64,000 bases of DNA from Bradyrhizobium elkanii WSM2783 (GCF_000472865.1 NZ_AXAP01000012.1:1-64000); one strand, 5' to 3'; positions 1 to 9,333 are shown, counted from the first letter of the stretch. The notes: a model not told the origin generated them from the sequence alone. A program made the numbers and translations.

Positions 1-1
1 G

Positions 2-280
2 CGGAACGGCGGCCCACAGTCGGTCCACATCGCCTTCACCGCCAGCGAGGTCGCCGCGCTTACCGCCCTCAATCAGCAGCTCGAAGCCAGAACCAAACGG
101 CTGAAAAACCCACATCCCCCCGACAGCCTCGCCTGGGCCGCCTGGATCATCGGCCGCCTCGGCGGCTGGGATGGCTATCCATCATCCAAGCCGCCAGGCC
201 CGATCACCTTCAAAACCGGCCTTGAATACTTCCATGCCGTCGCAGTCGGATGGAGCCTCAGAGATCCGTGCATGCCCTAG
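2..280 (+). pseudogene. IS4-type transposase, C-terminal fragment (cut by window edge)
   Basis: An open frame enters from the left edge and stops at 278-280, giving 92 residues. It contains AWIIGRLGGWDGYPSSKPPG followed by GPITFKTGLEYFHAVAVGW and ends RDPCMP. This is the usual C-terminal signature of IS4-family DDE transposases, where a 'GRLGGW.GY....PPGPIT....GL..F' block precedes the stop. The catalytic part lies outside the window, so it is unknown whether the full gene is intact. A palindromic repeat follows directly. The family call rests on motif memory; the frame itself is clear. Confidence 0.7.
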
Positions 281-404
281 CGCGAAAGCGCGGACCCATA
301 ACCACAGGCGCGCGTTGTTGGAGCCAGCTGCGGCCCAGCTTCACACAACACGGATATCGGTGGTTATGGTTCCCGGGTCGCGCTTCGCTTGCCCGGGACG
401 ACGA
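281..404. repeat. Intergenic palindromic repeat, family A
   Basis: The left part carries GGACCCATAACCACAGG. The right part carries GGTTATGGTTCCCGGGT and ends CCCGGGACGAC. The two halves form a long imperfect inverted repeat. Related copies lie at 3541, 11938, 28091 and 48721. It sits between the transposase end and gapR. Confidence 0.7.
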
Positions 405-428
405 GAGTCGTGCGGTCGGGCTAACGCC

Positions 429-698
429 TCAGATCATTCCGAGCGCCTGCATGTAGGTCTCGATGATCGTCTCCTGCTCCTGGCGCTCGTTCGGGTCCTG
501 CTTGCGCAGGCGCACGATGGTGCGCAGGGCTTTGACGTCGTATCCGTTGCCCTTGCTCTCGGCATAGACGTCGCGGATGTCGTCCGAGATCGCCTTCTTT
601 TCTTCTTCCAGCCGTTCGATGCGTTCGATGATGGCCTTAAGCTGGTCCTTTGCGAATCGGGTCGCGGGTTCTTCTTTGACGGCTGCGGAGGTGGCCAT
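429..698 (-). CDS. gapR: GapR family nucleoid-associated protein (DUF2312)
   Basis: This 89-residue protein has the size and pattern of DUF2312/GapR: a coiled coil with [12 protein letters not shown], then [11 protein letters not shown], then [10 protein letters not shown], and a short C-terminal helix ending ALGMI. In Caulobacter, GapR is a tetrameric clamp that binds overtwisted, AT-rich DNA and helps topoisomerases ahead of the replication fork. The same role is inferred here. The ATG at 698 has a good Shine-Dalgarno (CAGGAG) 6-7 bases upstream. The gene stands alone. Its upstream region has three tandem copies of a 13-bp unit (725-763), listed separately. The family is certain by motif; the function is by homology. 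Confidence 0.93.
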   Translation of the reverse strand: MATSAAVKEEPATRFAKDQLKAIIERIERLEEEKKAISDDIRDVYAESKGNGYDVKALRTIVRLRKQDPNERQEQETIIETYMQALGMI

Positions 699-724
699 CG
701 GGTACTCCTGAAATGGAACTGGTG

Positions 725-763
725 TTGAGGCGTCCTGTTGAGGCGTCCTGTTGAGGCGTCTTG
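725..763. repeat. Three tandem 13-bp repeats upstream of gapR
   Basis: The unit TTGAGGCGTCCTG occurs at 725-737, 738-750 and, with one change (TTGAGGCGTCTTG), at 751-763. The array begins 27 bases upstream of the gapR ATG, so it lies in the leader or promoter. Confidence 0.85.
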
Positions 764-890
764 GCGGTATGCGCTCCTCACGGATCGCGTGTCGGAAATG
801 ACCCTCAAGTTTGGGACGCCTCCCGTCAAGGAAACGTCGCGCTCATCCACAGCGCGCCCACAGGAGATGCTGGCGTTACCCGCAACCACC

Positions 891-987
891 GTCATTCCGG
901 GGCAATGCGCAGCATTGAACGACGATGCGCAATTGCGCATCGGAGAATCTCGAGATTCCGGGTTCGTCCTTCGGACGCCCCGGAATG
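891..987. repeat. Intergenic palindromic repeat, family B
   Basis: It begins GTCATTCCGGGGC and ends GCCCCGGAATGG, with a central GAATCTCGAGATTC palindrome. This is the same design as the elements at 25651, 29780 and 30861. Apart from this and the 13-bp array, the 699-1003 gap holds the gapR promoter region and nothing else that I recognise. Confidence 0.75.
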
Positions 988-1003
988 GCGGAATGCGTAT
1001 GCC

Positions 1004-1306
1004 TCAATGCCCGGGGTGGGCCTTCTTCATCGCGGCCAGTTGCTCCGGCGTCGCCGTGCCCTGGTATTTTGCCTTCCACTCCTCATAGGGCATGCCGTAG
1101 ACGGCCTCGCGGCTCTCGTCCTTGCTAACAGCCACACCCTTGGCATCGGCCTCTTCCTTCATCCAGTTGGAGAGGCAATTCCGGCAGAATCCGGCGAGGT
1201 TCATCAGGTCGATGTTCTGGACGTCGGTACGGCTCTGCAAATGCTGCACCAGGCGCCGGAAAACGGCGGCTTCCAGCTCGGTCTTGGTCTTGTCGTCAAT
1301 GGTCAT
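1004..1306 (-). CDS. DUF1244 family protein
   Basis: This 100-residue protein matches the small DUF1244 family of alpha- and gammaproteobacteria. It shows VFRRLVQHLQSRTDVQNIDLM early, then GFCRNCLSNW and YGMPYEEWKAKYQ, and ends in a Lys/His-rich tail. The GFCRNC pair of cysteines is the family hallmark; I know of structures for the family but no firm function. The ATG at 1306 gives the usual family length. It is followed by a family B repeat and is divergent from the DUF1036-pyk pair. Gapless motif agreement makes the family call strong; no biochemical role is proposed. Confidence 0.9.
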   Translation of the reverse strand: MTIDDKTKTELEAAVFRRLVQHLQSRTDVQNIDLMNLAGFCRNCLSNWMKEEADAKGVAVSKDESREAVYGMPYEEWKAKYQGTATPEQLAAMKKAHPGH

Positions 1307-1504
1307 GGGCCGTCATCCCGGTTTGTGATTCCCACCATATTGATATCAGGTGGGATTCGTCACAGATTTTGCCACATCGCTGCGCAAAACAGCATGAAAT
1401 CGGGTGGGATCGGCGGTTTTCGATGGCGGAAGCCCGCCTGCCTTCCGTTGACAGGCGCCGCCGAGCCACGCGAAATCGTCAATGATTCGGTGTAGCTTCG
1501 CCTC

Positions 1505-2095
1505 ATGATCGTACTGGATTCCCTGCCCATCCCCCCTCGTCTGCTTGCCGGTCTTCTGCCCGTGCTGGCGCTTGCGGCGGCGTGCCTGTGGACCAGCCCG
1601 GCTGCGGCCGATTTCCGGCTCTGCAACAATACCGCCAGCCGGGTCGGCATCGCGCTCGGCTACAAGGACGCCGAGGGCTGGACCACCGAGGGCTGGTGGA
1701 ACATCTCTTCGCGCTCCTGCGAGACCTTGCTGCGGGGCAATCTGGTCGCGCGCTATTATTACATCTACGCGCTGGACTATGACCGCGGCGGCGAATGGTC
1801 GGGCCAGGCCTTCATGTGCTCGCGCGACAAGGAGTTCACCATTCGCGGCACCGAAAATTGCCTGGCGCGCGGCTATGACCGCACTGGCTTCTTCGAGGTC
1901 GACACTGGGGAGCAACGGGCGTGGACCGTACAACTGACGGAAGCCAACGAGCAGCCGGCGCAGAAGGTGCCGGGAATGCCAGGCGGGGTCGCACCAGGGA
2001 CTCCCGCGGTGCCGGGCCTGCCCAATCCACCGGGCGGAACGCCTCCAGGCGCGTCTGGTCTACCTCCAGCCGCACCTCCCGGAAGCAAGCAATGA
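1505..2095 (+). CDS. DUF1036 family exported protein
   Basis: This 196-residue protein has an N-terminal hydrophobic signal peptide (about residues 12-36, ending SPAAADF). A DUF1036 domain follows at about residues 37-142: FRLCNNTASRVGIALGYKD, then GWTTEGWWNI, then YYYIYALDYDRGG. The last 45 residues are a Pro/Gly-rich tail that is probably disordered. The stop overlaps the pyruvate kinase start by four bases (ATGA), so the two genes should be translated together. A periplasmic location is inferred from the signal peptide. The function of DUF1036 is not known to me. Confidence 0.88.
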   Translation: MIVLDSLPIPPRLLAGLLPVLALAAACLWTSPAAADFRLCNNTASRVGIALGYKDAEGWTTEGWWNISSRSCETLLRGNLVARYYYIYALDYDRGGEWSGQAFMCSRDKEFTIRGTENCLARGYDRTGFFEVDTGEQRAWTVQLTEANEQPAQKVPGMPGGVAPGTPAVPGLPNPPGGTPPGASGLPPAAPPGSKQ

Positions 2096-3528
2096 GAAGA
2101 CTGCGTCGGATCAAGATCCTCGCGACCTTGGGTCCCGCCTCCTCCGACAGCGCAATGATTCGCAAGCTGTTCGAGGCTGGCGCCGACCTCTTTCGCATCA
2201 ACATGAGCCACACCCCGCATGACAAGATGCGGGACCTCGTGAAGACCATCCGCAATGTCGAGTCCAGCTACGGCCGGCCGATCGGAATCCTGGTCGACCT
2301 GCAGGGACCCAAGCTCCGGCTCGGCGCCTTTGCCGAAGGCTCGGTGCAGCTCAACAACGGCCAGAGCTTCGTGCTCGATTCCGACAAGACGCCGGGCGAC
2401 AATACCCGCGTCAACCTCCCGCATCCGGAGATCCTGGCGGCGCTGCGGCCCGGCCACGCGCTATTGCTCGATGACGGCAAGGTGCGGCTGATTGCGGAAG
2501 AGACCTCGCCCGACCGCGCGGTGACGCGCGTGGTGATCGGCGGCAAGATGTCGGACCGCAAGGGCGTCAGCCTGCCCGACACCGACCTGCCGGTGTCGGC
2601 GATGACGCCGAAGGACCGCGCCGATCTCGAGGCTGCGCTGACCACCGGCATCGACTGGATCGCGCTGTCCTTTGTGCAGCGCGCCGAGGACGTCCACGAG
2701 GCCAAGAAGATGATCCGCGGCCGCGCCGCCGTGATGGCGAAAATCGAGAAGCCGCAGGCGATCGACCGGCTGGCCGACATCATCGATGCCTCCGATGCGC
2801 TGATGGTCGCGCGCGGCGATCTCGGCGTGGAGCTGCCGCTAGAGCGCGTGCCGAGCCTGCAGAAGCAGATGACGCGAATGGCACGGCGCGCCGGCAAGCC
2901 GGTGGTGGTCGCAACCCAGATGCTGGAATCGATGATCCAGGCGCCGGTACCGACCCGCGCCGAGGTCTCCGACGTCGCCACCGCCGTCTATGAGGGCGCG
3001 GATGCGATCATGCTCTCGGCGGAATCGGCTGCCGGCAAATATCCGGTGGAAGCGGTCACCACCATGAACCGCATCGGCGAGGAGGTGGAGCGCGACCCGA
3101 CCTATCGCGGCGTGCTCAATGCGCAGCGCGCCGAGCCGGAGCCGACGGTCGGCGATGCGATCGCGGATGCCGCGCGCCAGATCGCCGAGACGCTCGACCT
3201 CTCGGCGATCATCTGCTGGACGTCATCGGGCTCGACCGCGATCCGCGTCGCGCGCGAACGGCCCAAGGTGCCGGTCGTTGCGATCACGCCGAACCTGGCG
3301 ACGGGCCGCAAGCTCTCGGTGGTGTGGGGCGTGCACTGCGTCGTCGCCGAGGACGCGCGCGATCAGGACGACATGGTCGACCGCGCCAACTCCATCGCAT
3401 TCAGGGATGGCTTTGCGCGCGCCGGCCAGCGCGTGATCATCGTCGCCGGCGTCCCGCTCGGCATCCCCGGCACCACCAACATGGTCCGCATCGCCTCCGT
3501 CGCGCCGCAAGGGGAAGCGGAGAAGTGA
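2092..3528 (+). CDS. pyk: Pyruvate kinase
   Basis: This 478-residue enzyme converts phosphoenolpyruvate and ADP to pyruvate and ATP at the end of glycolysis. It opens RRIKILATLGPASSD, has the substrate-binding region GIDWIALSFVQ, and carries the active-site block MAKIEKPQAI...MVARGDLGVELPLE followed by KPVVVATQMLESM. A complete C-terminal regulatory domain ends the protein. A longer in-frame extension to 1921 exists, but the ATG at 2092 fits the family N-terminus and overlaps the DUF1036 stop as ATGA. The upstream extension is compositionally unlike Pyk and is rejected. It is the second gene of a two-gene operon and is followed by a family A repeat. Confidence 0.96.
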   Translation: MRRLRRIKILATLGPASSDSAMIRKLFEAGADLFRINMSHTPHDKMRDLVKTIRNVESSYGRPIGILVDLQGPKLRLGAFAEGSVQLNNGQSFVLDSDKTPGDNTRVNLPHPEILAALRPGHALLLDDGKVRLIAEETSPDRAVTRVVIGGKMSDRKGVSLPDTDLPVSAMTPKDRADLEAALTTGIDWIALSFVQRAEDVHEAKKMIRGRAAVMAKIEKPQAIDRLADIIDASDALMVARGDLGVELPLERVPSLQKQMTRMARRAGKPVVVATQMLESMIQAPVPTRAEVSDVATAVYEGADAIMLSAESAAGKYPVEAVTTMNRIGEEVERDPTYRGVLNAQRAEPEPTVGDAIADAARQIAETLDLSAIICWTSSGSTAIRVARERPKVPVVAITPNLATGRKLSVVWGVHCVVAEDARDQDDMVDRANSIAFRDGFARAGQRVIIVAGVPLGIPGTTNMVRIASVAPQGEAEK

Positions 3529-3540
3529 CGCAATCTCGCC

Positions 3541-3661
3541 GTCGTCCCGGCCTTGAGCCGGGACCCATAGCTACAGGGAGTAGTTGTGTGACGAAGGCGT
3601 CGACCAGATCGCGCCACCGATAGATTCCGCGGTATGGGTCCCGGCTCAAGGCCGGGACGAC
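3541..3661. repeat. Intergenic palindromic repeat, family A
   Basis: GTCGTCCCGGCCTTGAGCCG and GGACCCATA at the left are matched by TATGGGTCC and CGGCTCAAGGCCGGGACGAC at the right. This is a nearly perfect inverted repeat of about 29 bases per arm around a variable centre, and each arm can itself fold (CCCGG...CCGGG). It lies between the convergent pyk and tetR genes and may also act as a bidirectional terminator. Confidence 0.85.
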
Positions 3662-3678
3662 AGCGATGGAGCTTTCGG

Positions 3679-4353
3679 CTACGCTCCCACCAGCGCCTTT
3701 GCCGGTGTCGTCGCCTGCACCACGAGGCCGCGGGCGCGGGCGTCCATGACGCCGACGGCGCGCAGTGCGAGTAGCGTCACGGTCTGCACCGCGTCGCGCA
3801 GCTTGACGGGATCGTCGAGATTGTCGGGCGCGAGCGGTCCGACCAGCGACTCATGCAGCGCGCCGAGCAGCGCGGTGGCGGCAAGCGCGGTATCCTGCGC
3901 CGGCAGATGGCCGGCGCGCACCGCGGCATCGATTCGGATGGCGATCTCACCGGCGATCTCGCGCCGGCTGGCCAGCCGCGAGGCGGTGACATCGACATCG
4001 ACAGGCTCGGCCAGGATGCCCCAGGCGAGCTTGCGCTGCGACAACACATGGACGGCAACCGTGGTGACCGCGGCGGCCAGCGCCGAGGACGGCCCGGGCG
4101 CGGCATCCGCGGCCCGGCGAATCGCGGCGAGCTCGTCGCGCGAGACCTCGGCGATCAATTCGGAAATCAGGTCGGCCTTGGACGGGAAATAGCGGTAGAC
4201 GGTTCCCGCCGCGACATGGGCGCGGACCGCCACCGGCGCGATCTGCACCGCAGCCATGCCGCCGTCCGCCGCCGCCTCGCGTGCCGCCGCTAAAATGGCG
4301 CTGCGCCGGGCGGCCAGCCGCTTTACCACTTGATGGGTTCGCCGATAGACCAT
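3679..4353 (-). CDS. TetR family transcriptional regulator
   Basis: This 224-residue protein has a TetR DNA-binding domain at about residues 13-60. Helix 1 reads RRSAILAAAREAAADGGMAA, and the recognition turn is VAAGTVYRYFPSKADLISEL. The rest is an alpha-helical ligand-binding domain of ordinary length. The ATG at 4353 is the natural start. It is a lone gene convergent with pyk, so the target cannot be read from the context. The ligand is unknown. Confidence 0.9.
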   Translation of the reverse strand: MVYRRTHQVVKRLAARRSAILAAAREAAADGGMAAVQIAPVAVRAHVAAGTVYRYFPSKADLISELIAEVSRDELAAIRRAADAAPGPSSALAAAVTTVAVHVLSQRKLAWGILAEPVDVDVTASRLASRREIAGEIAIRIDAAVRAGHLPAQDTALAATALLGALHESLVGPLAPDNLDDPVKLRDAVQTVTLLALRAVGVMDARARGLVVQATTPAKALVGA

Positions 4354-4533
4354 GGCGCTGTTCCCGTCCCCAAGCTCCCGCCGGCTCGGGATCGGCCGAA
4401 CGAGACTTCACTATTTTAGGCGATCGAGCGCAGATCGCTGCAAAAGCTGAACACCTATTCATGGCGTCTGGCAAGACGGATTTGTGCCTTCTGGAATGCA
4501 CAAAAAGGAGGGGTCCCGGCTCAGCGACCTTGG

Positions 4534-5658
4534 TTACTCCCAGCTTAAGGCACCCCCGTTCTGGTACTCGATCACGCGGGTCTCGAAGAAATTCTTCTCC
4601 TTCTTCAGGTCCATCGCCTCCGACATCCAGGGGAAGGGGTTGTCGGCTTCATCGAATACCGGCGCGAGCCCAAGCTGGGCGCAACGGCGATTGGCGATGA
4701 AGTGCATGTAGGTTTCACAAAGTGCCGCGTTCAGTCCGAGAAAACCGCGCGGCATGGTGTCCCGTCCATAGGCCGCTTCGAGTTCGGCCGCCGTCCGCAC
4801 CATGTCGCGAATCTCCTCCTGGAAGGGCTTCGTCCAAAGATGCGGATTCTCGATTCGGACCTGGTTGATGACGTCGATGCCGAAGTTCAGGTGGATGGAT
4901 TCATCGCGCAGGATGTACTGATATTGCTCGGCGATCCCGATCATCTTGTTGCGCCGGCCGAGCGAGAGGATCTGCGCGAAGCCGGTGTAGAACCACATGC
5001 CTTCGAAGATGACGTAGAAAGCGACGAGGTCGCGCAGGAACGCCTGGTCTGCTTCCGGCGTCCCGGTCCTGAAGTCGGGATCGTCGAGATGCTGCGTATG
5101 TTTCAGCGCCCACGCCGCCTTATCAGTGATCGAGGGCACCTCCCGGTACATGTTGAACAGCTCGCCCTCATCGAGCCCCAAGCTCTCGACGATGTACTGG
5201 AAGGTGTGGGTGTGCACGGCCTCCTCGAACGCCTGCCGCAACAGATACTGCCGACACTCCGGATTGGTCAGATGGCGATAGATCGCGAGCACGATGTTGT
5301 TGGCGACGAGGCTTTCGGACGCCGCGAAGAAGCCGAGATTGCGCTTGATCGCGCGCCGCTCATCTTCGGTCAGGCCGTCGCGCGACTTCCACAGCGCGAT
5401 GTCGGCCTGCATCGAGACCTCCGCCGGCATCCAGTGATTGTTGCAGGCGGCGAGATATTTCTCCCACGCCCATTTGTACTTCAGCGGCAGCAATTGATTG
5501 ACGTCGGCGCGGCAGTTGATCATGCGCTTGTCGTCGACCGAGACACGGCTGCCATGGCGATCGATCGCACCTAAGCCGGTCTGGTTGCCGGCTGCGGCGA
5601 CGTTCATGAGGGGGACCGCGTGGCGCGCGGTCGTAGCGGGCTCTGACCAGTCGAGCAT
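4534..5658 (-). CDS. nrdB: Ribonucleotide reductase R2 subunit, class Ic-like (radical Tyr replaced by Phe)
   Basis: This R2 subunit (374 residues from the ATG at 5658) is the cofactor partner of NrdA for making deoxyribonucleotides. The carboxylate and His ligands are visible: E115 (AASE), E146 and H149 (FEEAVH), E219 (VIFE), and E253 and H256 (DESIH). Four residues after H149, where class Ia enzymes have the radical Tyr, the sequence is THTFQYI, with Phe153. The first ligand is Glu instead of Asp. Both changes are the class Ic pattern of Chlamydia, which uses a Mn/Fe cofactor. [18 protein letters not shown] sequence near the end also matches chlamydial R2. ATG 5658 has AAGGAA upstream; a GTG at 5685 overlapping the nrdA stop is the alternative. 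It is cotranscribed with nrdA. Confidence 0.95.
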   Translation of the reverse strand: MLDWSEPATTARHAVPLMNVAAAGNQTGLGAIDRHGSRVSVDDKRMINCRADVNQLLPLKYKWAWEKYLAACNNHWMPAEVSMQADIALWKSRDGLTEDERRAIKRNLGFFAASESLVANNIVLAIYRHLTNPECRQYLLRQAFEEAVHTHTFQYIVESLGLDEGELFNMYREVPSITDKAAWALKHTQHLDDPDFRTGTPEADQAFLRDLVAFYVIFEGMWFYTGFAQILSLGRRNKMIGIAEQYQYILRDESIHLNFGIDVINQVRIENPHLWTKPFQEEIRDMVRTAAELEAAYGRDTMPRGFLGLNAALCETYMHFIANRRCAQLGLAPVFDEADNPFPWMSEAMDLKKEKNFFETRVIEYQNGGALSWE

Positions 5659-5681
5659 GGCGTTATTCCTTATTCCGCTGC

Positions 5682-8558
5682 TCACTGGCAGGCTTCACAT
5701 TCGGGATTGTCGATCGAGCACGCGATGGCGCCGGACAAGTCCGGCGCGCTGGACATCGCGGGAGCTACGCTGACGGCGTTGAGCTTGCCGTCGGTGCCCT
5801 TCAGCGTCGACTTCTCGACATGGGTGGCGCTGCGCGAGCGCAGGTAATAGGTCGTCTTGAGGCCGCGCTGCCAGGCCAGGCGATACAGCGCATCGAGTTT
5901 CTTGCCGGAGGGGTTGGCGATATAGAGGTTGAGCGACTGCGACTGGTCGATCCATTTCTGCCGCCGCGCCGCCGCCTCGATCAGCCAGGCGCTGTCGATC
6001 TCGAACGCGGTCGCATAGAGCGCCTTGAGATCATCAGGGATACGGTCGATCGCACCTAAGCTGCCATCGAAATATTTGAGATCACTGACCATCACCTCAT
6101 CCCACAAGCCCCGCGCCTTGAGGTCGCGGACCAGGAAGGCGTTCACGACGGTGAAATCGCCGGACATGTTGGATTTGACATAGAGGTTCTGGTAGGCGGG
6201 CTCGATCGACTGCGCCACGCCGCAGATGTTGGAGATGGTCGCCGTCGGCGCGATCGCCATCACATTGGAATTGCGCATGCCGACCGTCTTGACGCGCTCG
6301 CGCAGGCCGTCCCAGTCCAATGTGCGCGAGCGGTCCATCGCGACGTCGCCGCGCGCTTCCGCCAGCAGCTCGATCGAATCGATCGGCAGGATGCCCCGGC
6401 TCCACAGCGATCCCTCGAACGACGGGTAGCGACCGCGCTCGGCGGCGAGATCGACGGAAGCCGAGATCGCGTGATAAGCGATCGCCTCCATGCTGGTATC
6501 GGCGAAGGCGACAGCCGCGTCGGACGCAAGCGGGATCCGCAGCACCTGCAGCGCATCCTGGAATCCCATCAACCCGAGGCCGACCGGCCGATGCCGCAGG
6601 TTGGAGCGCCGCGCCTCGGGAATGGTGTAGAAATTGATGTCGATGACATTGTCGAGCATCCGCATCGCGGTCGCGACCGTCCGCTTCAGCCTGGCCGTAT
6701 CGAGCCCGCGCTCGCCGACGTGATTGAGCAGGTTGATCGAGCCGAGATTGCAGACCGCGGTCTCCTCGTCCGAAGTGTTGAGCGTGATCTCGGTGCAGAG
6801 ATTGGAGGAATGGATCACGCCGGCGTGGCGCTGCGGCGAACGCAAATTGCAGGGGTCCTTGAAGGTGATCCAGGGATGCCCGGTCTCGAACAGCATGGTC
6901 AGCATCTTGCGCCAGAGATCAACGGCACGGACATTCTTGGATACCCGCATCTCGCCGCGCGCGGCCTTGTCTTCGTAAAGGGCATAGCGCTCGGCAAAGG
7001 CCTTGCCGTAGAGATCGTGCAGATCGGGCGTCTCGTCCGGCGAGAACAGCGTCCATTCGCCGTCGGCCTCGACGCGCTGCATGAAGAGATCAGGCACCCA
7101 GTTGGCGGTATTCATGTCGTGGGTGCGGCGGCGGTCGTCGCCGGTGTTCTTGCGCAGGTCGAGGAATTCTTCGACGTCGATATGCCAGGTCTCGATATAG
7201 GCACAGACCGCGCCCTTGCGTTTTCCGCCCTGGTTGACGGCAATCGCGGTGTCGTTGGCGACTTTAAGGAACGGCACGACGCCCTGGCTCTCGCCATTGG
7301 TGCCCTTGATATTGGCGCCCAGCCCGCGCACCCGCGTCCAGTCATTGCCGAGGCCGCCGGAATACTTGGCGAGCAGCGCATTGTCCTTGATCGACTTGAA
7401 GATGCCGTCGAGATCGTCAGGAACGGTGGTGAGGAAGCAGGACGACAATTGCGGCCGCAGCGTGCCGGAATTGAACAGCGTCGGCGTCGATGCCATGAAG
7501 TCGAAGGAGGACAGGAGATTGTAGAACTCGATCGCGCGCGCTTCGCGATCGATCTCGCGCAGTGCAAGCCCCATGGCGACGCGCATGAAGAACGCTTGCG
7601 GCAATTCAATCCGGTGGCCGCGGACATGCAGGAAATAGCGATCATAAAGCGTCTGCAGCCCTAAGAACTGGAACGCAAGATCGCGCTCCGGCTTCAGTGC
7701 CGCGGCCAGCTTGTTCAGGTCGAAGCGGCCGAGTTCGGGGTCGAGCAATTCGGCCCTGATGCCGGTCTTGATATAGGCCGGAAAATATTCGCCATAGCGC
7801 ACCGCCATGTCGGCCTGCGACGCCGTCGTTGGCGCGCCCTGCACGAAGGACAGCACTTCAGTGCGGAGCTTGTCGAGCAACAGGCGCGCGCTGACATAGG
7901 CGTAGTTCGGCTCCTGCTCGACCAGCGTACGCGCCGCCATCACGCTGGCGAGCGCGAGTTCCTCCTGGCTGATGCCGTCATAGAGATTGCGCTGGATTTC
8001 CGCGACGACAGGCGCAGCGTCGACACCGTCGAGCCCCGCGCAGGCCTCGCCGACGATCATCGCCAGCCGCGCATGGTCGAGCGGCACCTTGCTGCCGTCC
8101 GCGAGCGTGACGTGGACGATTGGCCCGCTCGGTGCCGTTGCGGATTTAGCTGCCTGCTGTTCGGCGCGCTGCCGCGCCCGCTCCTCGCGATAGAGCACAT
8201 AGGCGCGCGCCACCTTGTGATGGCCGCTGCGCATCAATGCCAGTTCAACCTGGTCCTGGATGTCCTCGATATGAAAGGTGCGGCCTTCGCTCATCCGGCG
8301 CGACAGCGCGCCGACGACTTCGGCGGTCAATTCCTCGACCGTTTCGTGCACGCGGCGCGACGCAGCCGCCGTATTCCCCTCGACCGCAAGGAAGGCCTTG
8401 GTCATCGCCACCGAGATCTTGCCGGCATCGAATTGCGACACCGTGCCATTGCGGCGGATCACCTGCATCGGCAGCTGTGCTTCCGGCGCCGCGATTGATT
8501 CGGGGCGCACGTGGATGAGAGGCGACGCGGTGGCTTCGCGATCGAGAGAGAGTGACAT
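5682..8558 (-). CDS. nrdA: Ribonucleoside-diphosphate reductase large subunit
   Basis: This R1 subunit (958 residues) reduces ribonucleotides together with NrdB. The N-terminus has an ATP-cone (about residues 30-120, [19 protein letters not shown]), and a second cone-like region follows (about 145-235, starting [16 protein letters not shown]). The catalytic core shows [15 protein letters not shown], the NLCTEI loop with the Asn/Cys/Glu trio, and [10 protein letters not shown]. The protein ends CEACQ, the mobile C-terminal redox cysteine pair. The open frame runs on upstream to 8738 through the riboswitch, but MSLSLDREA at 8558 is the credible start. The nrdA stop overlaps a GTG in front of nrdB, so the genes form one operon under a cobalamin riboswitch. 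Confidence 0.95.
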   Translation of the reverse strand: MSLSLDREATASPLIHVRPESIAAPEAQLPMQVIRRNGTVSQFDAGKISVAMTKAFLAVEGNTAAASRRVHETVEELTAEVVGALSRRMSEGRTFHIEDIQDQVELALMRSGHHKVARAYVLYREERARQRAEQQAAKSATAPSGPIVHVTLADGSKVPLDHARLAMIVGEACAGLDGVDAAPVVAEIQRNLYDGISQEELALASVMAARTLVEQEPNYAYVSARLLLDKLRTEVLSFVQGAPTTASQADMAVRYGEYFPAYIKTGIRAELLDPELGRFDLNKLAAALKPERDLAFQFLGLQTLYDRYFLHVRGHRIELPQAFFMRVAMGLALREIDREARAIEFYNLLSSFDFMASTPTLFNSGTLRPQLSSCFLTTVPDDLDGIFKSIKDNALLAKYSGGLGNDWTRVRGLGANIKGTNGESQGVVPFLKVANDTAIAVNQGGKRKGAVCAYIETWHIDVEEFLDLRKNTGDDRRRTHDMNTANWVPDLFMQRVEADGEWTLFSPDETPDLHDLYGKAFAERYALYEDKAARGEMRVSKNVRAVDLWRKMLTMLFETGHPWITFKDPCNLRSPQRHAGVIHSSNLCTEITLNTSDEETAVCNLGSINLLNHVGERGLDTARLKRTVATAMRMLDNVIDINFYTIPEARRSNLRHRPVGLGLMGFQDALQVLRIPLASDAAVAFADTSMEAIAYHAISASVDLAAERGRYPSFEGSLWSRGILPIDSIELLAEARGDVAMDRSRTLDWDGLRERVKTVGMRNSNVMAIAPTATISNICGVAQSIEPAYQNLYVKSNMSGDFTVVNAFLVRDLKARGLWDEVMVSDLKYFDGSLGAIDRIPDDLKALYATAFEIDSAWLIEAAARRQKWIDQSQSLNLYIANPSGKKLDALYRLAWQRGLKTTYYLRSRSATHVEKSTLKGTDGKLNAVSVAPAMSSAPDLSGAIACSIDNPECEACQ

Positions 8559-8684
8559 CTTGCAGACCCCGTGATGTTGCTGGGGACCGGATGCCGGAGG
8601 CGACGCTGCGTGATGATGCCGGCGGCGTACCGGCATGAGCCTGCAAGCGACCGCCGGGACACCCCGCCCGTGGACGTTATTTTG

Positions 8685-8875
8685 CTGTCGCGGCAGGTCT
8701 CCTGGCTCGCAGGTCGGCGTCACTCCCCGTCTTCCCAATGCGATGCCGCATCAGTGACGTCTAAAATCGGGAGCAACTCACTGCTTACAGTTGCGGGGGC
8801 AGCGCTGGATTCTCGCGAGCAACGCGCGATCACCAGCTTCCCTCTTAGCCACCATTCCTTGCGTCATGATGGACC
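8685..8875 (-). promoter_or_regulatory. Cobalamin riboswitch upstream of nrdAB
   Basis: Read on the minus strand, this leader contains AAGAGGGAAGCTGG (complement of 8832-8848), CTGCCCCCGCAACTGTAAGC (8780-8803) and the B12 box AGCCAGGAGACCTGCC (8692-8707), in the right order and spacing. The box lies 22 bases before GGGCGGGGTGTCCCGG (complement of 8654-8669), a motif found again after the metE riboswitch. About 95 bases then remain to the nrdA ATG. The known role of such elements is to shut off expression when adenosylcobalamin is present. Here that would repress a B12-independent reductase. Confidence 0.93.
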
Positions 8876-8885
8876 GTGACAGCTA

Positions 8886-8915
8886 CATCTGGTGCGATTT
8901 GGGGAATGGTGTCAA
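8886..8915 (-). promoter_or_regulatory. Candidate sigma70-type promoter for nrdAB
   Basis: On the minus strand TTGACA (8915-8910) is a perfect -35 box. With an 18-base spacer, CAGATG (8891-8886) is the best -10 match and is weak. It would start transcription just before the riboswitch. This is a prediction only. Confidence 0.4.
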
Positions 8916-9003
8916 TGGGACGTATGGGCGAAGCGCAAAAATTCCGGTCGATACCGTTGACGCTGTGAACAACCGGCGCCACGCGCACGTGATGTCAGCC
9001 GAG

Positions 9004-9032
9004 TTGACGTTCGCGCGATCTTGCCGGTAAGT
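9004..9032 (+). promoter_or_regulatory. Candidate promoter for metE
   Basis: TTGACG at 9004-9009 is a good -35 box; a weak -10 (GTAAGT) lies 17 bases on at 9027-9032, immediately before the riboswitch. With the nrdAB candidate, this leaves both promoters in the 165 bases between the two riboswitches. Confidence 0.35.
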
Positions 9033-9039
9033 GATCGCG

Positions 9040-9215
9040 TCGTGGTTCTTCGGAGAGATCTTTTCCGGAGCTAAGAGGGAAGCCGGTGTAAAGCCGGAGC
9101 TGCCCCCGCAACTGTAAGCGGCGAGCCGCGGTCCACAATTGCCACTGAAGCCTGCAAAGCTTCGGGAAGGCCGGACCGCAGCAACGACCCGCGAGCCAGG
9201 AGACCTGCCTCGACA
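9040..9215 (+). promoter_or_regulatory. Cobalamin riboswitch upstream of metE
   Basis: The leader shows AAGAGGGAAGCCGGTG, then CTGCCCCCGCAACTGTAAGC, a peripheral stem with GCCTGCAAAGCTTCGGGAAGG, and the B12 box AGCCAGGAGACCTGCC at 9194-9209. GGGCGGGGTGTCCCGG follows at 9230-9245 as in the nrdAB leader, and the metE ATG lies about 90 bases further on. Repression of metE by cobalamin is established where a B12-dependent MetH is also present; MetH is not in this window. Confidence 0.94.
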
Positions 9216-9333
9216 ACATACACGTCCTCGGGCGGGGTGTCCCGGTGGTGCGGTTGCGATTCCGTGCGCACCTCGAGCAGGGAATCCAGACGTGTCACTA
9301 CGGCCTTTGCCCCCAACTCATGGGGTTAAGCCA

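Noticed and set aside
725..763. Short tandem repeats as a CRISPR array
   Set aside because: The units are 13 bp and directly adjacent, with no spacers.
6471..7664. 397-residue frame on the plus strand
   Set aside because: It lies entirely inside nrdA on the opposite strand; high GC coding DNA gives long antisense frames. Its composition is Arg/Gly/Asp-rich and matches no family.
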